DNA of 64,000 bases from Collinsella sp. (lineage in GTDB: Bacteria; Actinomycetota; Coriobacteriia; Coriobacteriales; Coriobacteriaceae), in the NCBI GenBank assembly GCA_019419505.1, contig DXZS01000021.1, positions 1-64,000 on the forward strand, read 5' to 3'. Within the stretch, counting starts at the first letter, position 1, and every line of letters starts with the position of its first letter. A model generated the notes under the pieces. It was not told the origin of the DNA. It saw only the letters and a program-made list of their open reading frames with translations, and did no database searches. Positions 16,095-26,964 of this stretch are shown piece after piece. The translations under genes were made by a program, and so were the position numbers.

Positions 16095-17471
16095 GTGGAA
16101 ACCAAACAATACCCCGATATGGAGTGCGATGTCGTCATTGCCGGTTGCGGCGTGGCGGGCCTGTATGCGGCTCTCAATCTGCCGACGAGCACGCGCGTAA
16201 TCATGCTCTCCAAGGGCGCCGTCGACGAGTGCGATTCGATGCTCGCGCAGGGCGGTATCTGCGTGCTGCCCGAAGGCTCTGACTACGATGCCTTCTTTGA
16301 GGACACCATGCACGCCGGCCATTACGAGAACCGCCGCGAGAGTGTTGACATCATGATTCGCTCGAGCCGTTCGGTCATCAATGACCTGCTGGCCATGGGC
16401 GTGGACTTTGAGCGCAAGGCCGACGGCAGCCTCGACTTTACCCGCGAGGGCGCGCACAGCCGCCCGCGCATCGCCTTCCATGCCGATATTACGGGCAAGG
16501 AGATTACGACCAAACTGCTCCAGGCTGTCCGCAAGCTGGACAACGTGCAGATTCTCGAACACGTTGCCATGACCGATATCCTGACTGCCGAGCGCGATGG
16601 CGCCACGGCGTGCACCGGCGTCGTCGCCGTTTCCGTGGACGAGGACGATTCAGCTCGCCCCGCCGACGAGCTGACAAATGCCGCTGAGGACGTGCATGCC
16701 GGCGAGCCCTTTAAGATCCATGCCCGCCATACGCTGTGGGCAACGGGCGGCATCGGCGGCGTATACGACCATTCGACCAACTACCCGCAGCTCACCGGTG
16801 ACGCCTGCTACATCGCGCAGGAGCACGGCATCACGATGGAGCACCTGGACTACGTGCAGATCCACCCCACGGGACTGTTCTCGCCGCAGCCGGGCCGCAC
16901 CTTCCTGATCAGCGAGAGCTGCCGCGGCGAAGGCGCGATTTTGCTCAACGCCGCCGGCGAGCGCTTTACCGACGAGCTGCAGCCGCGCGATGTTGTCGCC
17001 GCCGCTATTCGCGAGCAGATGAAGCAGGACGGCACCGAGCACGAGTGGCTGAGCTTTGCCCCCGTCGAGCGCGACGTGGTGACCGGGCATTTTGCCAATA
17101 TCCGTGCGCGCTGCCTGGAGGACGGACGCGACATCCTGGACGAGCCCATCCCTGTCACACCCACGCAGCACTACTTTATGGGCGGCGTATGGGTCGACAA
17201 GGACGGCCGCACCTCGATGCCCGAGCTCTACGCCGCCGGCGAGACGGCTTGCAATGGCGTGCACGGCAAGAACCGCCTGGCTTCTAACAGCCTGCTCGAG
17301 TCCCTAGTTTGGGGCCGCCGCGCTGCTTGGCGTATGCGCACCGGCGAGTCGCTGACCGTGGAGCAGGCCGGTGAGCCCGCACTTGACGGGCGTCACCGCG
17401 CTCTGAGCGCCGATACCCTTGCAATCGATGATTTGGCCCGTGCCGCCGGCACGCAGGCCGTGGAGGAGTAG
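16095..17471 (+). CDS. nadB: L-aspartate oxidase
   Basis: Flavoprotein that oxidises aspartate to iminoaspartate for NadA. About 458 residues. The FAD loop VVIAGCGVAGLYAALN lies near the N-terminus. QIHPTGLF and the C-terminal KNRLASNSLLESLVWG motif distinguish NadB/Sdh-type flavoproteins. A GTG start (VETKQYP) is chosen: AAGGGAGAGG precedes it at the right distance, whereas the upstream in-frame ATG lies inside the hairpin. The helical C-terminal domain is short compared with E. coli NadB, common in this group. It is followed three bases later by nadC. Confidence 0.94.
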   Translation: METKQYPDMECDVVIAGCGVAGLYAALNLPTSTRVIMLSKGAVDECDSMLAQGGICVLPEGSDYDAFFEDTMHAGHYENRRESVDIMIRSSRSVINDLLAMGVDFERKADGSLDFTREGAHSRPRIAFHADITGKEITTKLLQAVRKLDNVQILEHVAMTDILTAERDGATACTGVVAVSVDEDDSARPADELTNAAEDVHAGEPFKIHARHTLWATGGIGGVYDHSTNYPQLTGDACYIAQEHGITMEHLDYVQIHPTGLFSPQPGRTFLISESCRGEGAILLNAAGERFTDELQPRDVVAAAIREQMKQDGTEHEWLSFAPVERDVVTGHFANIRARCLEDGRDILDEPIPVTPTQHYFMGGVWVDKDGRTSMPELYAAGETACNGVHGKNRLASNSLLESLVWGRRAAWRMRTGESLTVEQAGEPALDGRHRALSADTLAIDDLARAAGTQAVEE

Positions 17472-17474
17472 ACC

Positions 17475-18335
17475 ATGAATCCCATTACCATGAAGCTCGT
17501 CGTCGATGATCTGATTCTGCAGGCTCTGCGCGAGGACATTACGTTTGAGGACGTGAGCACGGCGAGTGTGTGCCCCACGGCGCGCCCCGCTACCGTTGAG
17601 CTTATCGCCAAGGCCGACGGCATCATCGCCGGCTTGGATGTGTTTGCCCGCACCTTTGAGCTGCTGGATCCGCAGAGCTCCGTGTTGTTCGATGTTTCGG
17701 ATGGCGACGAGGTGCATGCCGGCGACCACGTGGGCCAGGTGCGCGGCGACGCGCGCGTGCTGCTTTCGGGCGAGCGCGTGGCGCTCAACTACCTGCAGCG
17801 CATGAGCGGCATCGCCACCTACACGCACAACATGGCAGCGGCGCTCGAAGGTACCAAGACCGTGCTTGTCGACACGCGCAAGACCACGCCGGGCATGCGT
17901 GTCTTCGAGAAGGCCGCGGTCGAGATCGGCGGCGGCAGCAACCACCGCTACAACCTGTCGACGGCTGTCATGCTCAAGGACAACCACATCGACGCCGCCG
18001 GTGGCGTGGCGCGCGCGATTGAGATGGCGCGCGCCCATGCGTCGTTTACCACGACGGTCGAGATTGAGTGCGAGAACCTGGACATGGTACGCGAGGCCGT
18101 GGAGGCCGGTGCCGATATCATCATGCTCGACAACATGACCCACGACGACATGGCTGCAGCGATTGAGCTTATCGCCGGTCGCGCCAAGACCGAGTGCTCG
18201 GGCAACGTGGACGCCAACAATATCCGCGCGCTCGCCGACCTGGGCGTTGACTTTATTAGCTCGGGGGCGTTGACGCACTCTGCGCCGATTCTCGACCTCT
18301 CGCTCAAGCACCTGCGTCTGCTGGACGGTAAATAA
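17475..18335 (+). CDS. nadC: Nicotinate-nucleotide pyrophosphorylase (quinolinate phosphoribosyltransferase)
   Basis: Converts quinolinate and PRPP to nicotinate mononucleotide. 286 residues, normal length. The N-terminal sandwich carries ALREDITFEDVST; the barrel shows SGERVALNYLQRMSGIAT, DTRKTTPGMR, GGGSNHRYNLS, VEIECENL and FISSGALTHSAP. It begins three bases after nadB and ends in TAATG, overlapping the niaR start, so the operon is tightly coupled. Confidence 0.96.
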   Translation: MNPITMKLVVDDLILQALREDITFEDVSTASVCPTARPATVELIAKADGIIAGLDVFARTFELLDPQSSVLFDVSDGDEVHAGDHVGQVRGDARVLLSGERVALNYLQRMSGIATYTHNMAAALEGTKTVLVDTRKTTPGMRVFEKAAVEIGGGSNHRYNLSTAVMLKDNHIDAAGGVARAIEMARAHASFTTTVEIECENLDMVREAVEAGADIIMLDNMTHDDMAAAIELIAGRAKTECSGNVDANNIRALADLGVDFISSGALTHSAPILDLSLKHLRLLDGK

Positions 18336-18880
18336 TGAATGCCCGCGAGCGTCGCCGTTCCATCATGGCCGTGCTCGAGGAAGCCAAAGATCCTGTCTCG
18401 GGCAGTGCGCTTGCCCGCGAGGTGGGCGTGAGCCGTCAGGTCGTGGTGCAGGACATCGCCCTGCTGCGCGCCGACGGGCACGATATCGTCGCCACCAATC
18501 GCGGCTATGTACTACAGGAGGCCCCCAGCAGCCCCGCCGTGCCCACGCGCTTGGTCAAGGTTCGCCACAGCGTTGAGCAGGCAGGCGATGAGCTCACGAG
18601 TATCGTCGACGCCGGCGGCGCCGTGCTCAACGTGATCGTCAATCACCGCGTGTACGGTAAGATCACGGCCGACCTGGACATTCGCAATCGTCGCGATGTT
18701 GAGCGCTACCTGCACGATATCGAGAGCGGCAAGAGCTTTCCACTATTAACGGTGACGAGTGGCTATCACTTCCATCGCATTGCGGCAGAGGATGAGCAAA
18801 CCCTCGACGAGATCGAGGCCATGCTCAAGGAGAAAGGCTATCTGGCAGATCTAATGCCCTACGAGGATGATTTGTCCTAA
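18335..18880 (+). CDS. niaR: NAD biosynthesis repressor NiaR (HTH plus 3H domain)
   Basis: 181 residues. Residues 5-60 form an HTH_11-type winged helix (SGSALAREVGVSRQVVVQD). Residues 75-170 are the 3H domain, named for three histidines: the VRHSVEQ, VNHRVYG and YHFHRI segments are visible. In the known family (YrxA of Bacillus, TM1602) it binds niacin and represses niacin uptake and NAD synthesis. Being last in nadABC and overlapping nadC by one base, it should regulate its own operon through the palindrome at 14928-14971. Confidence 0.92.
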   Translation: MNARERRRSIMAVLEEAKDPVSGSALAREVGVSRQVVVQDIALLRADGHDIVATNRGYVLQEAPSSPAVPTRLVKVRHSVEQAGDELTSIVDAGGAVLNVIVNHRVYGKITADLDIRNRRDVERYLHDIESGKSFPLLTVTSGYHFHRIAAEDEQTLDEIEAMLKEKGYLADLMPYEDDLS

Positions 18881-18898
18881 CCCGATACTGTCTTTATA

Positions 18899-18965
18899 AG
18901 TTGCGGTGAAATAGTTCCTACAATCGGCACCTAAGCAATGAGCCAGGAACTATTCCACCGCAACT
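18899..18965. repeat. Long hairpin after niaR
   Basis: AGTTGCGGTGAAATAGTTCC T pairs with its near complement (20 of 21) ending at 18965. No T-run follows. An arm-like fragment (TTCCACCGCAACT) recurs near 42993. Confidence 0.7.
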
Positions 18966-19005
18966 GCCAAGGTAGCCCCGTCCCCAATTAGCTGCCTGTA
19001 CAAAC

Positions 19006-19047
19006 AAAAGGAGGCCTCCGCGGCGATGCGGAAGCCTCCTTTTTTGT
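19006..19047. terminator. Bidirectional terminator between niaR and ferredoxin
   Basis: AAAAGGAGGC / GCCTCCTTTTTT stem with A-run on the left and T-run on the right, so it can end both convergent transcripts. Confidence 0.85.
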
Positions 19048-19084
19048 GCACGGTGTACTTTTGAGTGTGCAAGTGGGGGAGTTG

Positions 19085-19270
19085 TTACTCCTCGACGATC
19101 TCGGTGATCGCGCCAGCGGGGCAAGCGTCCTGGCAAGCGCCACAGGCGACGCAGGAGTCCTCGTCGGCGACGGTAGCGACGTCCTGGAGCTCCAGAACGC
19201 CAGCGGGGCAGGAGTCGACGCAAACGCCACAAGCGATGCACTCGTCGGCATCAATTACGGGATGAGCCAT
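19085..19270 (-). CDS. 2[4Fe-4S] ferredoxin
   Basis: 61-residue bacterial ferredoxin, an electron carrier. Two complete CxxCxxCxxxCP motifs: CIACGVCVDSCPAG and CVACGACQDACPAG. MAHPVIDADE is the usual start; GAGAGGAAAC lies before it. It is monocistronic. Low-potential electrons for hydrogenases or pyruvate oxidoreductase are the likely use, not readable here. Bases 19271-19677 upstream hold no gene I can support. Confidence 0.93.
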   Translation of the reverse strand: MAHPVIDADECIACGVCVDSCPAGVLELQDVATVADEDSCVACGACQDACPAGAITEIVEE

Positions 19271-19677
19271 GGTAGTTTCCTCTCTGTTGACCGACGCTAC
19301 AGGCGATGCGCGCCGGTTTGATTCGGGCAAAAACATACCACGGGAGCGACCGTTTGCAATACCCTCTGGCCGGCATCTTCATACCGTTCGCCGAGTATGC
19401 CAAGGTTTACTAAAAAACGCGCAGGTGGGGCCGTTGAGCTGCGCAAATGTTAGCTATAGGTGACTTGAAATATAGGGCGATTGAGCGTGCTTGCGGAAAC
19501 CGCATCCCATTATTTGGCCGAAAAACGGGTCGAACTTTCCCCAGGGAAGCCCGGGGCCGCCATGTGCGCTCCCAAGCCCAAACCTCAGCCATCTCTACAT
19601 AGATCTCAATAGATCTGCCGAGAACTCAAACAGTGCATCTACCTGCGCATTTAAGAACCTAAACTCTCAACAATAAG

Positions 19678-19712
19678 AAATCTTATATGAATTGACTTAG
19701 ATTTTGTATATT
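19678..19712 (+). promoter_or_regulatory. Candidate HspR (HAIR-like) operator before dnaK
   Basis: AAATCTTATAT, five bases, GACTTAGATTT, then TTGTATA. The same two blocks with the same spacing stand before clpB at 28870. The block pair is a degenerate inverted repeat similar in layout to HAIR elements of actinobacteria (CTTGAGT-N7-ACTCAAG). HspR is encoded in this operon. Confidence 0.6.
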
Positions 19713-19813
19713 CCGGCCCATAAGGGGATACACTACATCCTGAAAGACAAGCCGAAACACCGCGCGGCAGACCGCCGAGTCGGTGCAAACGCACAAGAGA
19801 GAGGGAATTTCTA

Positions 19814-21706
<1,893 letters not shown>

Positions 21707-21708
21707 TC

Positions 21709-22551
21709 ATGTCCGCCCGTAAAGCTCGCACGGAGGCGGCCGCCGCTGGCGCCGCCCCCGTTGACTCTGAGGAGAAGGACGTGAAGATTCCCGTAGAGGC
21801 CGTCGACGATACCGAGGCCAACGAGGCCGAGGCCGCCGAGGCTGCCGAGAACCAGGTAGAGGATTCCAACAAGGAGGCGACGATGACCGAGGACGAGATG
21901 GTGGAAGCCGCTATCCGCGCCGGTGAAGAAGCCGCCGACAACGACTTTAAGCTCAAGTTCGAGCAGGCTCAGAAAGAGCTTGCCGACGTGCGCAATGAGC
22001 TCGATGCTGCGGCAGAGGCTCAGAAGGCCGCCGAGGACAAGGCAAAGGACGCCACCGAGCGTACCGCCCGTCTGCAGGCCGACTGGGAGAACTTCCGTCG
22101 CCGCACCGCCAATGAGCGTATCGCCGAGCGCGAGCGCGCGACCGAGAAGCTTGTCACCGCGCTGTTGCCGGTGATCGACGATATCGAGCGTGCAATCGAC
22201 CATGCCCGTAGCCAGGAGCTTTCCGACGACTTTAAGCAGTTCGTCGATGGCGTCGATGCGGTGCATGCCAAGCTGCTCGATGTGTTTGCGCACGAGGGCG
22301 TTGAGCCCATCGACCCCAAGGGCGAGGCGTTCGATCCGCTCGAGCACCAGGCCGTGGGGCGTGTCGAGGACGCATCGCAGTACGACGAGACTGTCAACGA
22401 CGTGTACCAGAAGGGCTACCGCATGGCGGATCGCATCCTGCGTTCCGCGATGGTGACGGTGACCTACGGTGGCGAGAAGCGCCCCGCACCGGAGCCCGAA
22501 GCGGCGCCCGAGGATGCTACGGCCGATACGGCCGAGAGCACCGAGGAGTAA
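21709..22551 (+). CDS. grpE: Nucleotide exchange factor GrpE
   Basis: Exchanges ADP for ATP on DnaK. 280 residues, longer than E. coli GrpE (197) because of an N-terminal acidic, Ala/Glu-rich region of about 70 residues and a C-terminal tail of about 25. The core has the long coiled helix (about 75-150) with LQADWENFRRRTANERI, then the beta domain with VEPIDPKGEAFDPLEHQAVG and VYQKGYRMADRILRSAMVTV. An internal ATG (MTEDEMVEAA) could give a shorter form. It overlaps nothing and follows dnaK by two bases. Confidence 0.95.
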   Translation: MSARKARTEAAAAGAAPVDSEEKDVKIPVEAVDDTEANEAEAAEAAENQVEDSNKEATMTEDEMVEAAIRAGEEAADNDFKLKFEQAQKELADVRNELDAAAEAQKAAEDKAKDATERTARLQADWENFRRRTANERIAERERATEKLVTALLPVIDDIERAIDHARSQELSDDFKQFVDGVDAVHAKLLDVFAHEGVEPIDPKGEAFDPLEHQAVGRVEDASQYDETVNDVYQKGYRMADRILRSAMVTVTYGGEKRPAPEPEAAPEDATADTAESTEE

Positions 22552-22555
22552 TTGA

Positions 22556-22592
22556 GAAGGGCCCCGGGGCAACACCCGGGGCCCTTTCTGGC
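22556..22592 (+). terminator. GC-rich hairpin between grpE and dnaJ
   Basis: AGGGCCCCGGG / CCCGGGGCCCT stem with a GCAACA loop, followed by TTCTGG rather than a full T-run. It could act as a partial terminator lowering dnaJ relative to dnaK-grpE, or as mRNA protection. Confidence 0.6.
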
Positions 22593-22658
22593 CTAGTGCC
22601 ATATGAAAGCATGAGCCGCCGCCCGCTGGGCGGCGGATGAAACAGGAGAGGAGCTACG

Positions 22659-23624
22659 ATGGCTGCAGGCAAAACCTTCTATGACATCCTGGGCGTATCC
22701 AAGAGCGCCTCCGACAAAGAGATCAAGAGCGCGTTTCGCAAGCTCGCGCAAAAATATCACCCCGATGCCGGCGGCGACGAGGCCAAGTTCAAGGAGATCA
22801 GCGAGGCCTACGAGACGCTTTCGGACGAGAAGAAGCGCAAAGAGTACGACCAGATGCTCATGTTCGGCGGCATGCCGGGCGCGGGCGGCGCGTATGGCGG
22901 CGGCTACGGTGCCGGCGCCGGTGCGAGCGGCTGGGGCGATATCTTCGACAGCATCTTTAGCGGCAACGGCGCCTGGGGCAGCGATTGGGGCTCGGGCTTT
23001 GCCGGGGCTGCGGGTGCTGCCGGTGCCGGCGCGGGCCGCAGCCGTGCTCGCAAGGGCGGCGACCTGTCGCTGACCGTCGATGTGACGGCCGAGGACGCGT
23101 TTCGCGGTGTGACGCACAAGGTCACCTACCGCATTCCCTCGACAGGCGAGCAGCAGACCATTACGGTCTCGGTGCCTGCAGGCGCGGTCGACGGCGGCAA
23201 GCTGCGCTACAAGCGTCGCGGCGAGTATGGCGTTGCCGGCGGCGAGCGCGGCGACCTGGTCGTGACCACGCACGTGGAGGAGCATCCGCTGTTTAAGCGT
23301 AAAGGTGCCGACGTGACCATGGAGGTACCGGTCTCGGTCTACGAGGCGGCGCTCGGCTGCACGGTGGACGTGCCGACGCCCGGCGGTGCGACGGTTCGTC
23401 TGAAGGTGCCCGCGGGTACCCAGACGGGCAAGAAGTTCCGCTTTAAGGAAATGGGGGCGCCCGACGTTAAGCACCGTGGCCGTACGGGCGCGCTGCTCGT
23501 CGAGATCAAGGTGCAGGTCCCCACGAACCTATCCGATGACGAGCGCGATGCCATGACCAAGCTGCGCGAGGTCGACACGCGCGATTATCGCGAGAAGGTC
23601 AACCGTTACAAGGCGACGTACTAG
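22659..23624 (+). CDS. DnaJ-type co-chaperone without zinc finger
   Basis: 321 residues. Residues 5-68 are the J domain with HPD (KYHPDAGG). A Gly-rich stretch runs to about 125. Then the two-barrel substrate domain begins directly (GGDLSLTVDVTAEDAFRGVT) and ends with the LSDDERDAM part. No CxxCxGxG repeats occur, so it is a type II (CbpA-like) J protein although it occupies the dnaJ position of the operon. AGGAGAGGAGC precedes the ATG. hspR follows after 72 bases. Confidence 0.93.
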   Translation: MAAGKTFYDILGVSKSASDKEIKSAFRKLAQKYHPDAGGDEAKFKEISEAYETLSDEKKRKEYDQMLMFGGMPGAGGAYGGGYGAGAGASGWGDIFDSIFSGNGAWGSDWGSGFAGAAGAAGAGAGRSRARKGGDLSLTVDVTAEDAFRGVTHKVTYRIPSTGEQQTITVSVPAGAVDGGKLRYKRRGEYGVAGGERGDLVVTTHVEEHPLFKRKGADVTMEVPVSVYEAALGCTVDVPTPGGATVRLKVPAGTQTGKKFRFKEMGAPDVKHRGRTGALLVEIKVQVPTNLSDDERDAMTKLREVDTRDYREKVNRYKATY

Positions 23625-23696
23625 GGCGGTCGTGGCGCACACCCGCGCACGCGGGCTTATGATGGACGATAACGAGACGGAAAGGGGTCAGGTAGC

Positions 23697-24113
23697 ATGG
23701 CCGAGGACAATAGGAATAAACCGCTGTACATGATCAGCGTGGCGGCCGAGTTGACCGGCATGCATCCGCAGACTCTGCGCGTCTACGAGTCCAAGGGCCT
23801 GGTGAACCCCCAGCGCTCGGGCGGCAACACGCGTCTGTATTCGCGTGCCGATATCGAGCGCCTGGAGCTCATCAACCAGCTGACTGACGAGGGCATCAAC
23901 CTTGCCGGCGTGGTGCGCATCCTCGATATGAAGGAGCGTGCCGAGGAGCGCGAGCGCGAGAACGAAAAACTCCGCGCACGCGTGCGCCAGCTCGAGGACG
24001 AGCTGCACGAGTACAAGATGCAGAAGAAGATCACCGCCCTGGCCCCGCGCGACGGCTCGGTCAACCCCGAGCAAGTCATGCGCAAGCTGCTAGGTACGGG
24101 TAGCGACCTATAG
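23697..24113 (+). CDS. hspR: Heat-shock repressor HspR (MerR family)
   Basis: 138 residues. MerR winged helix at 10-75: MISVAAELTGMHPQTLRVYE, then SGGNTRLYSRADIERL, the HspR signature. A coiled-coil helix (80-115) and a short basic tail follow. In actinobacteria HspR, with DnaK as co-repressor, represses dnaK operon and clpB by binding HAIR sites. Both those operons in this window carry the same candidate site (19678 and 28870). AAAGGGGTCAGGTAGC precedes the ATG. Confidence 0.94.
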   Translation: MAEDNRNKPLYMISVAAELTGMHPQTLRVYESKGLVNPQRSGGNTRLYSRADIERLELINQLTDEGINLAGVVRILDMKERAEERERENEKLRARVRQLEDELHEYKMQKKITALAPRDGSVNPEQVMRKLLGTGSDL

Positions 24114-24124
24114 CTCCGCCGACG

Positions 24125-24270
24125 CTGCCGGGCACTCATTGGGGACAGACTTAAATGAGTGCCCGCAGAATGAGAGTGGATAATCTCCCGTTTTTGGCCT
24201 GTTTGCAGGCTCAAAGTGGGAGATTATCCACTCTCGTCATTTCGGCGTCTAAGTCTGCCCCCGGCACCCA
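24125..24270. repeat. Nested palindromic repeat between hspR and the hydratase gene
   Basis: Hairpin 1 (about 24129-24164): CGGGCACTCATT pairs with AATGAGTGCCCG around GGGGACAGACTTA. Hairpin 2 (about 24172-24237): GAGAGTGGATAATCTCCC pairs perfectly with its complement. A TAAGTCTGCCCCC follows that complements the loop of hairpin 1, so the whole may close into a cloverleaf. The GGGGACAGACTTA loop resembles RAYT-associated repeats. 24271-24400 holds only the hydratase leader. Confidence 0.75.
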
Positions 24271-24400
24271 ACTCGTTCTTTGCTTTACTGAGATAAAGTG
24301 AACGTGCAGATTCGTAACCCACTCGCAACCGTTCTATGGCACGATATTGAACGAATGTATGCTATGCGCCCAAATCGTTTTGGGCAGAGTGGGAGACAGT

Positions 24401-26701
24401 ATGGTCAAGCTGTACGAGGACGGCATCTACCTGCGCGGCGGCAGCGAGGTTGTGCCTGCGGCCGAGGCTGCCGAGCGCGGTATTACGCAGACGCCCGAGG
24501 ATGCCAAGCGCGGCACCATCGCGTATTCGATCCTCCAGGCACACAATACGTCCGGAGATCCCGAGGCACTCAAGATTCGCTTCGACGCCATGGCGAGCCA
24601 CGACATCACCTTTGTCGGCATCATCCAGACGGCGCGCGCCTCGGGCATGGAGCAGTTCCCGCTGCCTTACGTGCTCACCAACTGCCATAATTCGCTGTGC
24701 GCCGTGGGCGGCACCATCAACGAGGACGACCACGTCTTTGGCCTTTCCGCGGCCAAGAAGTACGGCGGCATCTTCGTTCCGCCGCACATCGCCGTTATCC
24801 ACTCCTTTATGCGTGAGAACTTCGCCGGCTGCGGCAAGATGATCCTGGGTTCCGACTCGCACACCCGCTATGGTGCCCTGGGTACCATGGCCGTGGGCGA
24901 GGGCGGCGGCGAGTTGGCAAAGCAGCTGCTGCGCGACACCTACGATGTCGCCTATCCCGGCGTCGTTGCCATCTACCTCACGGGCGCCCCGCGCCCCGGC
25001 GTCGGCCCGCACGACGTGGCACTCGCCATCATCCGCGCCGTCTTTGCCAAGGGCTACGTCAAGAATAAGGTCATGGAGTTTGTGGGCCCCGGCATCGCGA
25101 GCATGACGACCGACTACCGCAACGGCGTCGACGTCATGACCACCGAGACCACCTGCCTTTCCTCAATCTGGGCAACCGACGAGGACACGCACGCGTTTTT
25201 GACCATGCACGGCCGCGGCGACGACTACCGCGAGCTCAAGCCCGCCGATGTCGCCTACTACGACGGCTGTGTCGAGGTCGACTTGTCGAGCATCAAGCCC
25301 ATGATCGCGCTGCCGTTCCATCCTTCCAACGGCTTTGAGATCGACGAGCTCAACGAGAACCTCGAGGACATCCTGCATGAGGTAGAGCTCGAGGCCGCCA
25401 AGATCGGCGAGGGCAAGACGCACTTTAGCCTGCTCGACAAGATTGTCGACGGCAAGCTGCACGTGCAGCAGGGCGTTATCGCCGGCTGCTCGGGCGGCAA
25501 TTACGACTCCGTGGTCCAGGCTGCTCGCGTGCTCAAGGGTGCCAACACCGGCTGCGGCGAGTTCTCGCTGTCGGTCTATCCCACGAGCCAGCCTGTAGCG
25601 CTCGAGCTTACACGCCGTGGCTATATCTACGACCTTATGGAGGCCGGTGCGATCGTGCGCACGGCGTTCTGCGGCCCGTGCTTTGGTGCCGGCGACACGC
25701 CTGCCAACAACGGCCTGTCCATCCGCCACACCACGCGCAACTTCCCCAACCGCGAGGGTTCCAAGCCGGGCAATGGCCAGCTGAGCGCCGTGGCCCTGAT
25801 GGATGCCCGCTCTATTGCGGCGACGGCTGCCAACGGCGGCGTGCTCACCCCGGCGACCGACCTGCCCGAGGAAACTTGGGACGAGGCCTGCGAGTACACC
25901 TTCGACGACGCTCCCTACAAGAAGCGCGTGTACTGGGGCTTTGGCAAGGCGGAGCCTGCCGACGAGCTGGTCGAAGGCCCCAACATCAAGCCGTGGCCCG
26001 CGATGGAGCCTCTCGGCGACGACATTCTGCTCAAGGTGTGCTCCAAGATCATGGACCCGGTCACTACGACCGACGAGCTCATTCCTTCGGGCGAGACGAG
26101 CTCCTTCCGCTCCAACCCGCTGGGCCTGGCCGAGTTTACGCTGAGCCGCCGCGATCCGGCCTACGTCGGTCGTTCCAAGGAGGTCGACGCCGTGGAGAAG
26201 CGTCGCGTGGCCGGCGAGGCCGCGGGTGACCTGGCGGCGCTCGATGCCGAGCTTGCCGGCGTGTTTGAGGCACTGGCTGGCGCGGGTCTCGCGGCCGATG
26301 CCAAGGCGACCGAGTACGGCTCCATGCTCTATGCCAAGAAGCCGGGCGACGGTTCTGCCCGCGAGCAGGCCGCGAGCTGCCAGCGCGTGATCGGCGGCCT
26401 GGCCAACATCGTTCACGAGTACGCCACCAAGCGCTATCGCTCCAACGTGATGAACTGGGGCATGGTGCCCTTCCAGATGGAGGCCGAGCCCAGCTTTGAG
26501 GTGGGCGACTACGTCTTTGTGCCGGGCATCCGTGCCGCGCTCGATGGCGACCTAAAGGACATCGCCGCCTACGTGGTGCGCGCCGATGGTGCGGTCGAGC
26601 AGATTGTGCTCTACATTGCCGATATGACGGCCGAAGAACGTGCCATCGTCAAGGCCGGCTGTCTGATCAACTACAACAAGTTCAAGGCCGCTGCCGAGTA
26701 A
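24401..26701 (+). CDS. Aconitase-superfamily hydratase
   Basis: 766 residues. Cluster cysteines are in the GCSGGNYDS segment and the CGPCFGAGDTPANN pair, and DSHTRYGALGTMAVGEGGGE is the classic substrate loop, so a [4Fe-4S] dehydratase fold is certain. The order (three cluster domains, then C-terminal swivel with NWGMVPFQ) matches AcnA/YbhJ-like single-chain forms. The AAQ-like start of AcnA is missing; the protein resembles YbhJ and clostridial aconitate hydratases, so the substrate may be aconitate or a related acid. MVKLYEDG is chosen as start: GGGAG lies shortly upstream. Monocistronic, with hairpins downstream. Confidence 0.88.
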   Translation: MVKLYEDGIYLRGGSEVVPAAEAAERGITQTPEDAKRGTIAYSILQAHNTSGDPEALKIRFDAMASHDITFVGIIQTARASGMEQFPLPYVLTNCHNSLCAVGGTINEDDHVFGLSAAKKYGGIFVPPHIAVIHSFMRENFAGCGKMILGSDSHTRYGALGTMAVGEGGGELAKQLLRDTYDVAYPGVVAIYLTGAPRPGVGPHDVALAIIRAVFAKGYVKNKVMEFVGPGIASMTTDYRNGVDVMTTETTCLSSIWATDEDTHAFLTMHGRGDDYRELKPADVAYYDGCVEVDLSSIKPMIALPFHPSNGFEIDELNENLEDILHEVELEAAKIGEGKTHFSLLDKIVDGKLHVQQGVIAGCSGGNYDSVVQAARVLKGANTGCGEFSLSVYPTSQPVALELTRRGYIYDLMEAGAIVRTAFCGPCFGAGDTPANNGLSIRHTTRNFPNREGSKPGNGQLSAVALMDARSIAATAANGGVLTPATDLPEETWDEACEYTFDDAPYKKRVYWGFGKAEPADELVEGPNIKPWPAMEPLGDDILLKVCSKIMDPVTTTDELIPSGETSSFRSNPLGLAEFTLSRRDPAYVGRSKEVDAVEKRRVAGEAAGDLAALDAELAGVFEALAGAGLAADAKATEYGSMLYAKKPGDGSAREQAASCQRVIGGLANIVHEYATKRYRSNVMNWGMVPFQMEAEPSFEVGDYVFVPGIRAALDGDLKDIAAYVVRADGAVEQIVLYIADMTAEERAIVKAGCLINYNKFKAAAE

Positions 26702-26719
26702 CTCTGCTGTACGCCCCTG

Positions 26720-26870
26720 CCACACCTTTCCCTCGTGCTCACGCGCTTCGCGAGGGTCGCCCGAGGGAAAGGTGTGGCCGGGGCTACCGCGATGTTCTCG
26801 TTGGGTCTTGAGGGACGCCAAAAATAGACTTGCTTGATGCCGCCTCTGCTATCGGGGCGGCTTCTTTTTG
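26720..26870 (+). terminator. Palindrome and Rho-independent terminator after the hydratase gene
   Basis: CCACACCTTTCCCTCG pairs with CGAGGGAAAGGTGTGG (26720-26776), a perfect 16-bp stem with an inner GCTCACGCGCTTCGCGAGG portion. At about 26839-26870 GCCGCC/GGCGGC with TTCTTTTTG forms an ordinary terminator. Confidence 0.75.
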
Positions 26871-26876
26871 TCGAAA

Positions 26877-26911
26877 ACCACCACAAAGGGGACAGGCACC
26901 TTTGTGGTGGT
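26877..26911. repeat. Palindromic repeat (family C), copy 1
   Basis: ACCACCACAAAGG / CCTTTGTGGTGGT arms, loop GGACAGGCA. Copies lie at 27744 and 28548, the second with the loop in opposite orientation. Confidence 0.85.
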
Positions 26912-26964
26912 GGGGACTAGCTCGATGTTGTTGTGATCGTTGAGCGGCATGTTAATGGGCGTCC

